Counted from the first letter of the stretch, positions 1 through 11,245 are shown. The stretch: DNA of 64,000 bases from Polyodon spathula (GCF_017654505.1 NC_054540.1:38828017-38892016), one strand, 5' to 3'. Translations and numbers: made by a program. Notes: generated by a model not told the origin, from the letters alone.

Positions 1-1857
1 ACAGTACAGAAAATAAGGTTCAAACAACACCACCCCCCCACTCCCACTGGTTGATTAGCGAATAGCGATTCAAAGCAATCTATGGGAGATCCCCTTAAGG
101 TTACAACTGCATTCCTGACAGCTATTTAAGACGAAGGTTAGTCTTAACAGGGGCATCGTTGGTAATACAAATATTCACTTTCGTGAATATTTGATAAGCA
201 AAGCATAGTTAAATCAATCTCATATATATAGTTTCGGTCCAGAATGCAATTCTCACTCTTGCAAGGTAAAGACGCTCTTGGCGGTCAGAAAACCTATCAA
301 GAATTATCTATTATCAAGACAGCTAAATTTGGATTCTAGCTTTGGAAATGCAGAATGATAATTGCCTTATGAAACCCACATCAATTTGTATAAATCACAT
401 ACAAACAAATACTATAGTGTTCATTTACTCAAAGCATAAATTGAAAGCAATGATACTTTTCTTACATTCCACTTAAAACAAAACATAAATTTTACTTTAA
501 GGTCTGCTTATTCTAGAGTTCAGCTGTTCCGTGTCTTCAACAATACAACTCCAGCTGTTCCAGGTCTTCAATAATACAGGCGCTCGTAGCTTGCCCGTGG
601 CAAGGTCAGGTAGTTTCCGGGGTTTGCCTTCCTTGCGTTTTGTCTCCACTTCAGGGTACAAAATAAATGTCTTTGCAAAGAACTAAGTCATTAACTGTTT
701 AGATATTCATCTGAAACAGCAATTCCTCCACCAATATGTACACTTTTCATCTGGTTATGTCTGGGATATTCCACCGCAACTCCGGCACTGCTAGCTCAAT
801 AAATTGAATATACTTCAATTTATGTCGACTTCAAATGTTTATCCAACTCTCTCTCCAGTGATCAATCGGGGCTAAGTTAGACAAGTACTTTAGGATTTTA
901 GATGTTTCACTCAGTGGACTCTCACACCAAGGCAAACACTAGAATAGCTATCTCGTATTAGAGTGTCCAAAAACGGTGTCTCTGTCCCAGCTGGGGTCGC
1001 AGGCTGGATCTCCAGGTTATCACAGTTCAAAGATCGGTTTGTGTACTGGAGTGTTGGATTTCGTGTCAGGAGCGTCATTTCAATGTCGAGCTCATACTTT
1101 TGTAGGTCTCTTTCTACCCCTGTGATTGGATAGTTGGGTTAATTTGGGCAGTGCCTGAGCCCACGTGAAGTGTTTTTCATTGGTTGTTCTCATAACAATG
1201 AAGCGCCTTGTTCTCCATTGGTCCGCTATTCTGCCCCCTGTCGGCTGGATTTATGACATAGACTGGTTCTTGTCTTAAGTGTGAAGACACCTAGAATTGT
1301 TTGGCTTGTGGCACTAAATGAGTCATTGGTGAAGATAAGCCATGTGTCCAATATTTAGTTTATGACCCTTTTTAAAAGCATTCTTTGTCAGTGGGGGAGT
1401 TGGAGACCAGAAACCAAGAAGACACAGAGAATTGTTTAAGATTCCCCCTGTATATTCCATTTCTGTTAATTTCATGCACAGAATGATATGATGACCCCCC
1501 CCCCCCCCCCTTGACACTACATGTGTGTGTGCACTTATCTTTTGACAATGCAAGGAGCTCTCTAAAACAACAACCTATAAGGTTTCACATTTTTTCTTTG
1601 TTAGCGAAACCATGGCCCAGGTGCAATGGTGATATGTTTCTGACTCATCCACCCCCACTGGCAATTTAAACATCTTTAAGGCTGCCTTTACAACAGCTTA
1701 TGCACATTTAGAGTGGTATAATTTGATGGATCGACTACAGAGAGGATGTCTTTACCATGACACAGTCTCTGTAATCTTTGTGAGTAAACCCGGAGATTGG
1801 AACCCTCTGTTGGGTGATTATCTAGGGGAACAGAATAATGAACTTAAACCTGATGAT
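1..1857. other. No gene identified; C16 tract
   Basis: No frame here resembles a known protein. Visible features are a run of 16 C at 1495-1510, an imperfect 31-bp direct duplication near 530-580, and two ATTGGT motifs near 1170-1225 in a stretch that could be a regulatory relic or a piece of an old LTR. The open frames are short and lack domain character. Confidence 0.5.
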
Positions 1858-3465
1858 CACATTTCCCTCACAATTCTCTGTGTAAAAAGTGCCTCCTATT
1901 TTCTGTTCTGAATGCCCCTTTGTCTAATCTCCATTTGTAACCCCTGGACCTTGTTTCTTTTTTCAGGTTGAAAAAAGTCCCTTGGGTCGACATTGTCAAT
2001 ACCTTTTAAAAGTTTGAATGCTTGAATTAAGTCGCCGCGTAGTCTTCTTTGTTCAAGACTGAATAGATTTAATTCTTTTAGCCTGTCTGCATATGACATT
2101 CCTTTTAAACCTGGAATAATTCTGGTCGCTATTCTTTGCACTCTTTCTAGAGCAGCAATATCCTTTTTGTAGCGAGGTGACCAGAACTGAACACAGTATT
2201 AAAGATGAGGTCTTACTAATGCATTGTACAGTTTTATCATTACTTCCCTTGATTTAAATTCAACACTTTTCACAATATATCTGAGCATCTTGTAGGCTTT
2301 TTTTATAGCTTCCCCACATTGTCTAGATGAAGACATTTCTGAGTCAACAAAAACTCCTAGGTTTTTTTCATAGATTCCTTCTTCAATTTCAGTATCTCCC
2401 ATGTGATATTTATAATGCACATTTTTATTTCCTGCATGCAGTACCTTACACTTTTCTCTATTAAATGTCATTTGCCATGTGTCTGCCCAGTTCTGAATCT
2501 TGTCAAGATCATTTTGAATGACCTTTGCTGCTGCAACAGTGTTTGCCACTCCTCCTACTTTTGTGTCGTCTGCAAATTTAACAAGTTTGCTTACTATACC
2601 AGACTCTAAATCATTAATGTAGATTAGGAATAACAGAGGACACAATACTGATCCCTGTGGTACTCCACTGGTTACCATACTCCATTCTGAGGTTTCACAT
2701 CTAATCAGTACTTTCAGTTTTCTACATGTTAACCACTCCCTAATCCATGTACATGCATTTCCTTGAATCCCTCCTGCATTCAGTGTGAGAATTAATCTTT
2801 TATGCAGGACTTTGTCAAAAGCTTTCTGGAAATCTAAACAAACCATGTCATATGTTTTGCAATTATCCATTATTGATGTTGCATCCTCAAAAAAATCAAG
2901 TAGGTTAGTTAGACACAATCTCCCTTTCCTAAAACCATGTTGATTGTCTCCCAGGATACTGTTACCATATAGGTAATTTTCCATTTTGGATCTTATTATA
3001 GTTTCAACATGTTTGGATATTAGAGAAGTCAGGCTTATTGGTCTGTAGTTACCTGGTTTGGTTTTGTCTCCCTTTTTGTGGATAGGTATTACATTTGCAA
3101 TTTTCCAGTCTGTCAGTACAACTCCTGTGTCAAGACACTGTTGCATGAGCCTGGTTATCGGTTTGTAAATAACTTCTTTCATTTATTTGAGTACTATTGG
3201 GAGGATCTCATCCGGCCCAGGGGATTTTTATTTTTTTATTTTAAGAGCTCCTAGTCCCTTTAACACTTCTGACTTGGTTATGCTAAAGTTATTTAAAACT
3301 GGATACAAACAGGTTGACGTGTGGAACATGTTGTCTGTATCCTCCTTTGTAAAAACTTGTGAAAAGTAATCATTTAATATATTTGCTTTGTTTGCTTTTC
3401 TTTGTCTATGATTTTGCCATTTGTATCTCTTAGACATTTAACCTCCTCTTTGAATGTTCTATTGA
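1858..3465 (-). mobile_element. CR1-like LINE, 5'-truncated copy 1
   Basis: A non-LTR retrotransposon on the minus strand, 3' end at the low coordinate. It encodes the reverse transcriptase palm and the conserved C-terminal region of the CR1/L3-type ORF2 and matches a second copy at 51332-53440 over most of its length. The endonuclease half is missing, as in typical 5'-truncated LINE insertions. It directly abuts the Maverick/Polinton remnant, so either element may have broken the other. Confidence 0.85.
1896..3437 (-). pseudogene. CR1-like reverse transcriptase (ORF2 fragment)
   Basis: Most of the reverse transcriptase stays in one frame. Seen motifs, in order: RPISLTSL (RT block 1), LDFQKAFDKV (motif A), GVPQGSVLCPLLF (motif B) and FADDTK (motif C with the catalytic DD), then the C-terminal stretch ending [17 protein letters not shown] ([11 protein letters not shown]). 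At least two in-frame stops break it, near 3183 (just upstream of the MKEVIYK segment) and at 2196-2198, so it is inactive, but the frame is otherwise well kept and the insertion is probably not very old. The role in the live element is target-primed reverse transcription of its own RNA. Confidence 0.85.
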
Positions 3466-3639
3466 AAGATTTGGTTCAGAATTTCGTGAGTCTTGATCGA
3501 GACACCCCTACTAAAAAAATCTTGATTGATTCACCGAAATAAAAAAGTGTTTCAGCTAGAAAATATTCCACACCAGAAAACCTTTCATATTATGTACAAG
3601 AGAGTATTAAAATCTGATTACTCCACCCTGCCCTATGGA

Positions 3640-4270
3640 TCCTAAAGGAGGTTATGATGTACACCTTTCCATCCCTTTCACTGCTATCATATCAGGGCCT
3701 TCTAGTTCAGGGAAAAGCTATTTTGTGAAAAAAAAAACCTTTAGAAAACTCTTCACAGATTCTGTCACAGGTTCCTGAGAACATAATATACTGTTATAGC
3801 TGCTGGCAAAAATTATACAATGAATTAGCTTGTAAATTGCCCAATTTAAAATTTATTGAAGGTATACCACCCTCTCTCTGTGATGATTCCTTACTCCCTC
3901 CTAACAAAATCAATTTAATCATTAACGACGATTTGATGGAGGAGGCTACTGAAAATGACAAAATACAGAAAGCCTTTACAAGATACACTCACCATAGGAA
4001 TGTATGTATATTATATCTAGTACAAAATGTTTTTTCAGGGTAAAATGAGTTGTACCATAAACTTAAATGCTAATTACGCGATTCTTTTTAAAAATCCCAG
4101 AGACAAGATACAGATAAATACCCTAGCGAGACAGATATACCCGCAAAATTCTTTTTAGAACCTTTTAAAGATGCTACAAAATAACTATACAAAACAACCA
4201 CAAAAGCACAGACCCCTGAAGATTACTGGTTACGTAAACCTGATTGGCCTGCTGCCTATATTATGAAAAA
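3640..4270 (+). pseudogene. Polinton packaging ATPase, decayed
   Basis: Family role: an ATPase of the FtsK/HerA type that drives DNA into the capsid. Seen: a Walker A motif GPSSSGKS at 3695-3718, a Walker B-like NLIINDDL around 3915-3935, the following segment with HHRN and LVQNVF, and further on NPRDKIQINTLARQIYP in another frame. At least two frameshifts and a stop after position 4040 separate these blocks. The order and spacing of motifs match the Maverick/Polinton family closely enough to be confident in the family but not in the clade. Confidence 0.75.
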
Positions 4271-4439
4271 CCCTAAGGCTAAGTTGTTATAAAGTTCTGT
4301 AGCTGCTTAAAAATATTATTTTATCAACAGCAAACAGCATGTCGGTTAGAATAAAAATAATTTTCCTTTGAACAATGCCCAATTAAAAAGACTTAAAAAA
4401 GAAAAGATAGTAATAAAGTAGTTATGTAATAAGAAATAT

Positions 4440-4632
4440 CCTCTAAAAAAGAAGAGAAAAACAGGGTGGGGGTGTTATAGGGTCTTTGGTAGGGATTGCC
4501 ATTCCATTTTTTTTTATCAGATCTTATAACAGCAATAAGTTAAAACTATGAAGAATGCTCAGAAAATGTACCTCGTCCCCCAACAACAGATTGACAGACT
4601 ACAACAAGTAAAAAGAACAAAAATTCCTTAAT
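4440..4632 (+). pseudogene. Possible small Polinton structural protein
   Basis: A hydrophobic, glycine-bearing stretch is followed by a frame reading KMYLVPQQQIDRLQQV at about 4561-4610. It lies between the ATPase and protease relics, where small virion proteins occur in Maverick/Polinton and adenovirus-like elements. Stops interrupt it. The assignment rests on position and a short motif only. Confidence 0.35.
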
Positions 4633-4883
4633 AGTTTTAGGAAAATAAGCAAGTCTGGGGGGTAGCCGTATGAGTAAAAAATTCACTGCAACCATCTTTT
4701 AAATATAGTCCCAACCAGTGTTCTCCCGGATAATTCTGTGGGTGAGTGTTGATGATAATAAGCAGGATTTTTATTAATTTTACCATTAGGCAACTGGTCA
4801 CATGATAAAATCCCATAAAAACTCTTTTGTGTAAAATGGTTGCTAGAGAGCATTGTGGTAAGTTGTAAAGTATTCATGGTCAA
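4630..4883 (-). pseudogene. Polinton adenain-type cysteine protease, decayed
   Basis: Family role: maturation protease that cleaves capsid proteins (C5/adenain-like). It starts at the ATG at 4881-4883 with MNTLQLTTML, the usual beginning of the family, and reads about 50 residues before a frameshift. The catalytic-histidine block EHWLGLYLK survives in a neighbouring frame near 4705-4730, followed by a degraded FF..YGYPP-type stretch near 4650-4675. The active-site cysteine region lies beyond the break and is not seen. Confidence 0.65.
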
Positions 4884-4889
4884 ACTAAA

Positions 4890-5587
4890 TAACTCAAATT
4901 TGTTTAATCAGTAATCAAAGAGAACTACTCTTTGTTGGGAGACCTCTATGATATTCTCAAACGCTACATAGATGACTAGATTTATAGTGTCCAGCAGGAG
5001 AACAGAAAAGCGCATTTCAGATGCATGTTTCCTGTTTTAACTAGAGCAAAATGATCCCCTGCTTCTTGGTCGGGGGTTAAATCAAAAGCATAAAGTGTGT
5101 ACCCCCTACAGTAATCTAAACGATAAGAGGTTTGTCTTTCAGATGTCTTCCAGTGGTCTGTATTAAATTGTAATACTCCCTAACAGAGTTGTGCGTATTT
5201 GCATATTTGGGTTGAAAAGGCTTTGAGGGTATTTGTTCTCCATCGACATACAAGGCTATAATGTTGGTGTCAAAATGTTTAAGGTTTAAAGGATTTTTTT
5301 TCCATAATCACCACTAAAGGCGTCATTATCTGTTAAACCTATGACTACAAATTCAGGCAGTTGTCCTAGAAACATGTTTTCTTGATTACTAACTCTGAGC
5401 TCTCTAGGAATGCTATAAACCTTGACTGCTACCCTTTCAATTGGATATTTAGCATTTGAAGTCACCATGGCCTGAGCATGAATACTTTACAAACAAAACA
5501 ACCAAAGAACAGCCTCACTCCAAAGAACATTTGCTACGGAAGGTTCAACTGGATGAAGAGGCTATCATTTACCACAATTACACAACC
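4890..5587 (-). pseudogene. Polinton major capsid protein, decayed
   Basis: Family role: double-jelly-roll major capsid protein, often annotated in animal genomes as F54H12.2-like. The best-kept part is the 60-codon frame 5286-5468 with KYPIERVAVKVYSIPREL and GQLPEFVVIGLTDNDAF. Downstream pieces in shifted frames include an ALYVDGEQ-like block near 5240 and a terminal ENI-type block near 4940. VNDSLFIQLNL near 5540-5570 may be upstream sequence of the same gene. Several stops and frameshifts; nothing suggests expression. Confidence 0.7.
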
Positions 5588-5932
5588 TGTGATGGAAATA
5601 TAAAGTTTTGGTTGGAAATCTCCCTTCCGACCTGTGAGGGCACGAAGCAGGGAAAGGGAAAGTCTTTGGACAGGCTGGCCTGACAGTTCATTTCCAGGGT
5701 CAGGAAGTCGGTCAGCCTGGAAGAAGGCGAGACTACGTTGCAGGAATCTATTTACCTGGAAGGTAAACAAGGTAGCAGCTGCAAGCAATAAAGGTATTGC
5801 AATCGTTTACCAAGGGGTCATATGTGATAGCATAAAGGGGACGGAGAATAATAATAATAATCTTTAATCTTTTCCTTCGCTTGGGTTTTGACCATAACCT
5901 GGAAGGACTGTGAGAGCCGCATTAATGACTGC
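5588..5932 (+). mobile_element. LTR family B fragment (3' truncated)
   Basis: Matches the first 340 bp of the element at 58949-59729, including the shared CGACCTGTGAGG and CAGCTGCAAGCAATA segments and a promoter-like GCATAAAGGGG. It begins TGTGATGGAAATA, corresponding to TGTGACAGAAATA of the longer copy, and loses similarity after the ATGACTGC near 5925. No partner LTR is nearby. Confidence 0.7.
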
Positions 5933-6777
5933 TTAAAATAAATAAGTATATTCATATAATTTACATTGAATAGGCTTATATAACAGAATATACCAGTGCT
6001 TCAACCTGCGTAAAGCCAAAGAAATCCAGCCTACCAAATCACATAATATACAATGATGAGTATTGAATCTTGTATTTGTATTGTACCTCAATGCTGCATG
6101 ATATAGTGAGTCCAGTTTAACTACAGTTGATGGTGATGCAACCACACGGCAGTTCGCCGTCATCTATAAACAAAATAAATCACAATACAATAAACAAATA
6201 CAAAATAACACAGGGGAGGCGGGGGAGACCCCGTTCTAAAAATAAACAAACAATACGCTTAAGCAGCAGGGCTTTCCTACCACCCTGCTACACAAGGATA
6301 CACATACAGACAGACACTACCAATTGCTCAGACAAGGCATGACTACGCAGGTTTGTTCTGGCCAGGTCATCATGCCGCATGTGGCATAGATGAGTCGAGA
6401 TGATACCTGGACATGATTTGCTCATTGCTGAGCTCTTCATATGTGTGCCGAGGCCGGTACACTCTTTCAGCATATCTTCACCTATGTCAGGGTTGCTGTT
6501 GCTGGGTATGCCTTGCATCATTCACATCCACATGTCGATGGACACACTGCCTGCTACCCATGTTTCCCATTGTTGCCTGTCTGTAGTCAGTGCTGGAATA
6601 GTAGTGTGCATGGAGTTAACGCAGTCCTTTTACAATCCTTATTCTGCCACTTCCCCCATATTGCGCGATGCATAGATTTTATTTCTGCACAGCGCAGAAT
6701 GGATTGTTACGCGCAAAAGGACATTTCAATTATGGCAACTTGGCATCATTTTGGCACAACGGCCATTTGTGACGTGC
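5933..6777. other. No gene identified
   Basis: No frame resembles a known family. A plus-strand frame at 6441-6782 is His- and Cys-rich by composition but has no zinc-finger spacing I can recognise. The DNA may be part of the adjoining mobile elements. Confidence 0.4.
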
Positions 6778-7270
6778 TGTAGGAGGGTAGTGGGTTGAGT
6801 CACATGGAACTGACAGAAAAATACTCAGGAGGCTTGACTTTAGTTCTCCCCGCAGCAGGGTTTTATTGAAAAAAAGAAAATGACCAGTAATTCAATCAAA
6901 AAGAAAATAGAACAAAAGTAATGAAAATAAAAATAATCAAAAATAAATTCCCCCACCAATATCAACAATGATAAAGGAGGAGGTGCAAAATAAAGCATAC
7001 AATTAATGAAGTCCGGCACAGAATAAAAAAAAATTAAAACAAATAGACAAAGTTTCACTGGCACTCCCGCACTGGTCTCTAGGGGGCTCCCGGTCCTGGG
7101 TAGAGTTTTAGCACCGAGGTCCCGGTCATTCTTCCAGGTAACACTCAAACGCCATCTCCAGTCTCTGAAATGCAACACACTATTATACACAATAATCAAT
7201 TCAGCAACCAGGACTGAGCAACCAAGCTTAGATCATACCGTCCTTTAAATACTATTTGACCCCGCCCTTA
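6778..7270 (-). mobile_element. Possible LTR, minus orientation, far end unresolved
   Basis: Begins TGTAGGAGGGTAGTGGG, like TGTGGAAGGGTGGTGGG at the end of the proven solo LTR at 33698. Read on the minus strand it contains a GC box (GGGCGG) followed by TATTTAAAGG near 7245-7265, and further on a poly(A)-signal-like AATAAAA near 6862. That order of promoter and polyadenylation signals suits an LTR. I could not find the other boundary or a target duplication. Confidence 0.35.
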
Positions 7271-7273
7271 GCC

Positions 7274-7582
7274 TCAGCCCCGGTCGCTGCTGTACCCAAT
7301 CGGCGTACATAGTAACTCCGACTGAGGTACGTGGCGCGGCGGCCGCGGACTTCCTCGTTCGAGCGGAGCGAGCGATCTTTCTGGAATTCCCAGATGGTTC
7401 AACCTTTGTCTTTCACCGGTCTCATCCCGTTTTATGCAACGCCACCAGCGATCAGGAGGATCGACCACAGCTCCGACCCATTGCACCCCCGTCACACGCA
7501 CATACCCCTCTGCGCAGTGCGCAAACCTTTTGAAGATCTGGCCCATGGAATTCACGCTGACAGACACCCCATTTGAATCCAA
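7274..7582 (-). CDS. Unidentified 102-codon GC-rich frame
   Basis: An open frame starting MDSNGVSVSVNSMG and containing VQWVGAVVDPPDRWW. It has several tryptophans, and its GC content is far above its surroundings. I do not recognise the protein. It could be a leftover from the neighbouring LTR or Helitron, or chance in a GC-rich tract. Confidence 0.2.
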   Translation of the reverse strand: MDSNGVSVSVNSMGQIFKRFAHCAEGYVRVTGVQWVGAVVDPPDRWWRCIKRDETGERQRLNHLGIPERSLAPLERGSPRPPRHVPQSELLCTPIGYSSDRG

Positions 7583-7739
7583 CAGAGTTTGTCAAAGTTC
7601 GGCTTCAGTTATGCCACATGCAATTTAGGCTGAACCAGCTTTCATCTGTAGCTTCAGGCCAATCTTTACCAGATTAACAGAGAACCTGGACTGACCTGGG
7701 AAATACATAAAGGAGGTGAATGGACCAGGATTTTCAAAC

Positions 7740-8290
7740 ATGCCCATCAGAACTTGTCACACAAGATGCTGTCAGTGCATCTCGATTCATGCACAACAAC
7801 TTTCTTGCAATCCTGCATTTTATCATATCCCCAAATGGCCCTCTGGGGAAAGTTACACATTACTTTTCGCGTAGAGAGTACTAGGGTCATAGAATGCAGC
7901 ACTTCCACATGCTTCTTTGGGTGGAAGATGCACCACTTATTGAAGTTTCCCCCAACTCACAAATTGCACTGCATCTTAATCAAAATGCCACCTGTACCAT
8001 TCCAAATGACCTGATAGCACCTGTAGTCAAAGACTGTGTCTTGAAATGGCAGCAACATAGAACAAAGAAAATCGAAAACAAGGTGGTGATAGTTTGTTGC
8101 TTTGGATTTTCCAGAAAAGAACAAACCGTGGTGGCAATCTGAGATGTGGCTGAGGCCATTGCTGGCTGGAAAGCACTCAAATATCATGGCAGACTCTACC
8201 ATGGAATAGTACAGAAGTCAGAGCCAATGACTACAATCCAGCCATTTTGCTAGCTTGGGTAGGCAATATGGATATTCACTTCCACTATCC
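7740..8290 (+). pseudogene. Helitron Rep (HUH endonuclease) domain, decayed
   Basis: Family role: the single-strand nicking and joining enzyme of rolling-circle transposition. Seen: SRFMHNNF near 7785, then the HUH motif as HFHMLLWVEDAP at about 7897-7932, then the downstream family block DVAEAIAG..KALKYHGRLYHG near 8143-8195 and NPAILLAWVGNMDIHF near 8238-8285. The blocks lie in different frames, so several indels have occurred. The catalytic tyrosine region after this is lost or disrupted. Confidence 0.75.
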
Positions 8291-8504
8291 TACTTTTCAA
8301 GCCATAGAAAGACAGAACAAACCTTCTTCCTGAAGGGTGCCATTCCTATGTGGAAGTCTTCCATGCTTGTGAGGATAGCCATCAAAAAGCTATGGCCTAT
8401 TATGACCAACTACTCCTCATCAGCTGCAGCTGATAAGGAGTTAACCCGACTAGTAGAGCAGAAACAAAAAGGGAATAGAGGCTGATGAGGACAATGCTCA
8501 TTTA

Positions 8505-8650
8505 GTTTCATGGATCCAACTCTTTGGAACTCTCTCCCAGCTTTGGTGCGTGATCCTGCCACCGCTGCTCACTTTAAATCAACTGTCAAGACTGACCTGT
8601 TCTCGTGTGTTTTCCAAGCTCCTTAAGCCTGATATCTGCTATTAACTACT
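8505..8650 (+). mobile_element. LINE (L2-like) 3'-end fragment
   Basis: A frame reading WNSLPALVRDP then FKSTVKTDLF near 8525-8610 is the usual C-terminal end of fish L2/Rex-type reverse transcriptases. It interrupts the Helitron and is followed by tandem repeats that probably come from the LINE's own 3' tail. Confidence 0.55.
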
Positions 8651-8652
8651 GC

Positions 8653-8818
8653 TACTATTTCATGTATTATTTTACTGTCATGTATTATGCACTTTCCACT
8701 GTATTTAATGTACTATTTCATGTATTATGCACTTTCCACTGTATTTAATGTACTATTTCATGTATTATGCACTTTCCACTGTATTTAGTGTACTATTTTA
8801 TGTATTTTGTATTTTCCA
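8653..8818 (+). repeat. 40-bp tandem repeat, about 4 units
   Basis: The unit contains CATGTATTATGCACTTTCC and ATTTAATG. The first copy is partly expanded and the last is degenerate. It lies between the LINE fragment and the helicase block. Confidence 0.9.
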
Positions 8819-8824
8819 TGAGCT

Positions 8825-10318
8825 TGAAACAAAAGGACCTGAAAATCAAGTTCACTTTGCACCTCTGCGGGCTGCAGAGGCAATGGCTGAATTCAGAGAT
8901 GTGGCGGCACAACCTGTTCTACAAAATGTAGAAGACATGCTCAAGCACCTTAATAAAGATCAGCAGAGAGTGTTTGACCACATTGCCAAAACTTTGCAAC
9001 AACAAACTGAAACAAATGCCCCCATCCTCTGCATGTTTGTGAGTGGCACTGGAGGCACAGGGAAGACTTTTCTCATTCAAACTGTCACAGCATGGGTGAA
9101 ACAAAGTCTAGGAAAATAAGTGGCAATCACGGCACCCACTGGATTTTCAGCTTACAATATCAATGGGATGACCATTCATTGACTATTAATGCTTCCAGTG
9201 GAACATGGAAAAACACTGGTGTATTGTAACCTCTCTGATGAGATACTACAATGCCTTCATACAGGCATGTGAGATGTGACCCTCCTCATAATTAATGAGG
9301 TGTCCATGATTTCCAATGTCACCTTATTGTACATCCATCTTTGTCTGTGTGAGATTTTCTAGACTGCTAACACAGATGATGGCTGCTTTGGAAAAATCAA
9401 CATCTTACTTCTGGGGGATTTGCTTCAGCTTCCACCTGTGCATCAGAATCCACCTTATGTGCCAGTTACTCAAGAGGAACTGCACAAACTGACTGGCTCC
9501 ATGGGATCTGAGGCTCTGTGGAATTTGTTTGCGGATGATCAACTGACATTTAATATGTGCCAGGAATAAAACAAAACTCCTTAACCGTGCCTGACTAAGA
9601 ACCACCAACCAAGCTGATCGCAGGTTGCTGAATTTATGCTTGATACCTATGGAAGAGGAGCTATTTCCAGACTTAGATGACAAAGATGCAAGCTCAACCT
9701 GCGTCATGCCTACTGTAGATGCCTGTAACCAGATCCAGACTGCCGTACTTGATCTTATGCCTGGAGAGGACATTCATCTTATGGACTGCGGACTGCCCTT
9801 GTAATTTCTAGAGAAATGTGCTGAAAACAATTAACGCCTACAAGGCTGACTGCAGTTGTACAGCTAGACTGGAAACTACCATACAAGTCACAATAGGCTG
9901 CAAACCGGTGTTTGTAAGAACATTGCCATTGCCACTGGTCCCATCAATGGGGCAATAGGGAACCTTCAAGCTGTTTCCTACTATCTGGAAAACACAAGTA
10001 TGGTCAAAACCATAACCATAAAATGTAACAATGGAGTCACCCATACCTTTGAACATTTACGCTCAAAGTTTGAAATCATGGACAGAGTCTAAATTGTTCG
10101 AGAGCAGTTCCCAGTCATTGGTCCTCCTATGGACAAAATTGTGTTGCACTTTCCAGAGTTACATCCTTAAGCAGTGTCCACCTTATCAACTTTTTGACCC
10201 CATCTGCATTAAGGCACCTCAAACTGCAGTTGCAGAGTACAATAGGTTCAGAGGGATTTATTGCCCTAAGTTGATAAGGTTGAAGGAGACCAACACATAC
10301 AAGGACACAAGGTAAAAG
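8825..10318 (+). pseudogene. PIF1-like helicase domain of the Helitron
   Basis: Family role: 5'-3' DNA helicase that unwinds the strand being transferred. Seen in order: an N-terminal lead-in with LNKDQQRVFDHI, Walker A GTGGTGKT near 9045-9070, APTGFSAYNINGMTIH, motif II as LLIINEVSM (the usual D changed to N), LLLGDLLQLPPV near 9400-9435, and motif VI VALSRVTSL near 10145-10170. Stops at 9118 and after ...MTIH at about 9180, plus frameshifts further on, inactivate it. The first open stretch (8727-9119) is the longest. Confidence 0.8.
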
Positions 10319-10329
10319 ATCGAGTGCAT

Positions 10330-11242
10330 TTCATTCACTGAGCCATCACTAATGTTCAGGAACAGCAAAAGCCTCAATCTCCTAAGAGAGCACTTGCAGT
10401 TACACATCCATTCAGAGGATTGAGCAACCCAAAATTCACCTCATGCTATGTAAATGCAACATTGCAGTGCCGTCTTCACTTGCAACCTCTGAAGGATTCA
10501 TTAAAACATAGTCAACAAGAGGCTATTGGGAGCTTTGTTCACAACTATAATCACTTGCCATCCACTGCATCTCTAACTACTGTGGATATTTGTCACTTTT
10601 TAGGAGAACCCTTTAATAGAGGTGAGCAGCAAGATGTTGCAGAGATTCTCACCAACGTGTCTGACATTTGTCCTAAAGTATCTCGCATGGTTTCAGTCAC
10701 AATAAGGCATGACATTCTATGCACTAAATGTAACTACTGCTCATCAAGCTGACAGATGTTGCATGTTTACCCTCTACATGTACCTGATGGTACATATTCC
10801 ATGTCTTTGGAAGAACTCATTTATAGAAATAACAAATGGGCATCTATTCTTGGTAGTAAATGTAGGCAAAGCAAAACTTCTCCAATCATGAAATGTGAAC
10901 TTATTCAGTCAGCAGGAAGAATGATTGCACTCCAACTTGCTTTAGGAAACCAAACCAGACAGGACCATTACAAAACAACACAATGCCAAGTTTACTGCTG
11001 TGCAGAAGAGTAAAATTAATGTGGACAACAGGAATGACCAATTAGCTTCTATTATCATACATCAAGGACAGGGTGTTACTTCAGGACACTGTGTGTCTCT
11101 TATTGCTGTGAGTGCTACTGGAAAATGGGTGCATGCACTCATTGAAGTCAAACTACTGCCAAGAAATGCAAAGGACTTTTATGAAGAGATCAAATGGTTT
11201 ACAAATGCATTACATTGGCCTAAGTTCATAACACCTCTATAA
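10330..11242 (+). pseudogene. Ubiquitin-specific protease (C19) domain in the Helitron
   Basis: Family role: removes ubiquitin from proteins. Seen: a Cys-box-like SCYVNATLQC near 10441-10470 (the USP Cys box is normally NTCYMNS.LQ), FNRGEQQDVAEIL near 10612-10650, a CTKC zinc-ribbon-like pair near 10725, and the His box HQGQGVTSGHCVSLI near 11060-11105. A stop at 10750 and at least one more break interrupt it. It follows the helicase without a gap, so it was probably the C-terminal domain of the same polyprotein. OTU proteases are the type better known in Helitron relatives; a USP is less usual. Confidence 0.7.
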
Positions 11243-11245
11243 CAA

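Larger units (their letters stand above)
3580..5587. mobile_element. Maverick/Polinton (adintovirus-like) remnant
   Basis: A roughly 2-kb piece of a large virus-like DNA transposon, recognised by three structural or packaging genes lying together: a FtsK/HerA-type packaging ATPase (plus), an adenain-type protease and a double-jelly-roll major capsid protein (both minus). Polymerase, integrase and terminal repeats are absent. All genes carry frameshifts or stops, so this is a dead fragment. The left end meets a CR1-like LINE and the right end an LTR fragment. Confidence 0.75.
7620..11245 (+). mobile_element. Helitron relic (Rep - PIF1 helicase - USP)
   Basis: Three decayed coding blocks in the order of an autonomous Helitron protein: a Rep/HUH block, a PIF1-type helicase, and then a C19 ubiquitin-specific protease domain. 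A LINE-tail fragment and a 40-bp tandem repeat separate Rep from helicase. All parts carry stops. Terminal sequences (TC...CTAG hairpin) were not located. The USP tail reappears at 57776-57970, which supports it being part of the mobile unit and not a host gene. Confidence 0.75.

Noticed and set aside
10420..11242. Host USP gene
   Set aside because: Stops interrupt it, it follows Helitron helicase sequence without introns, and its tail is repeated at 57776.
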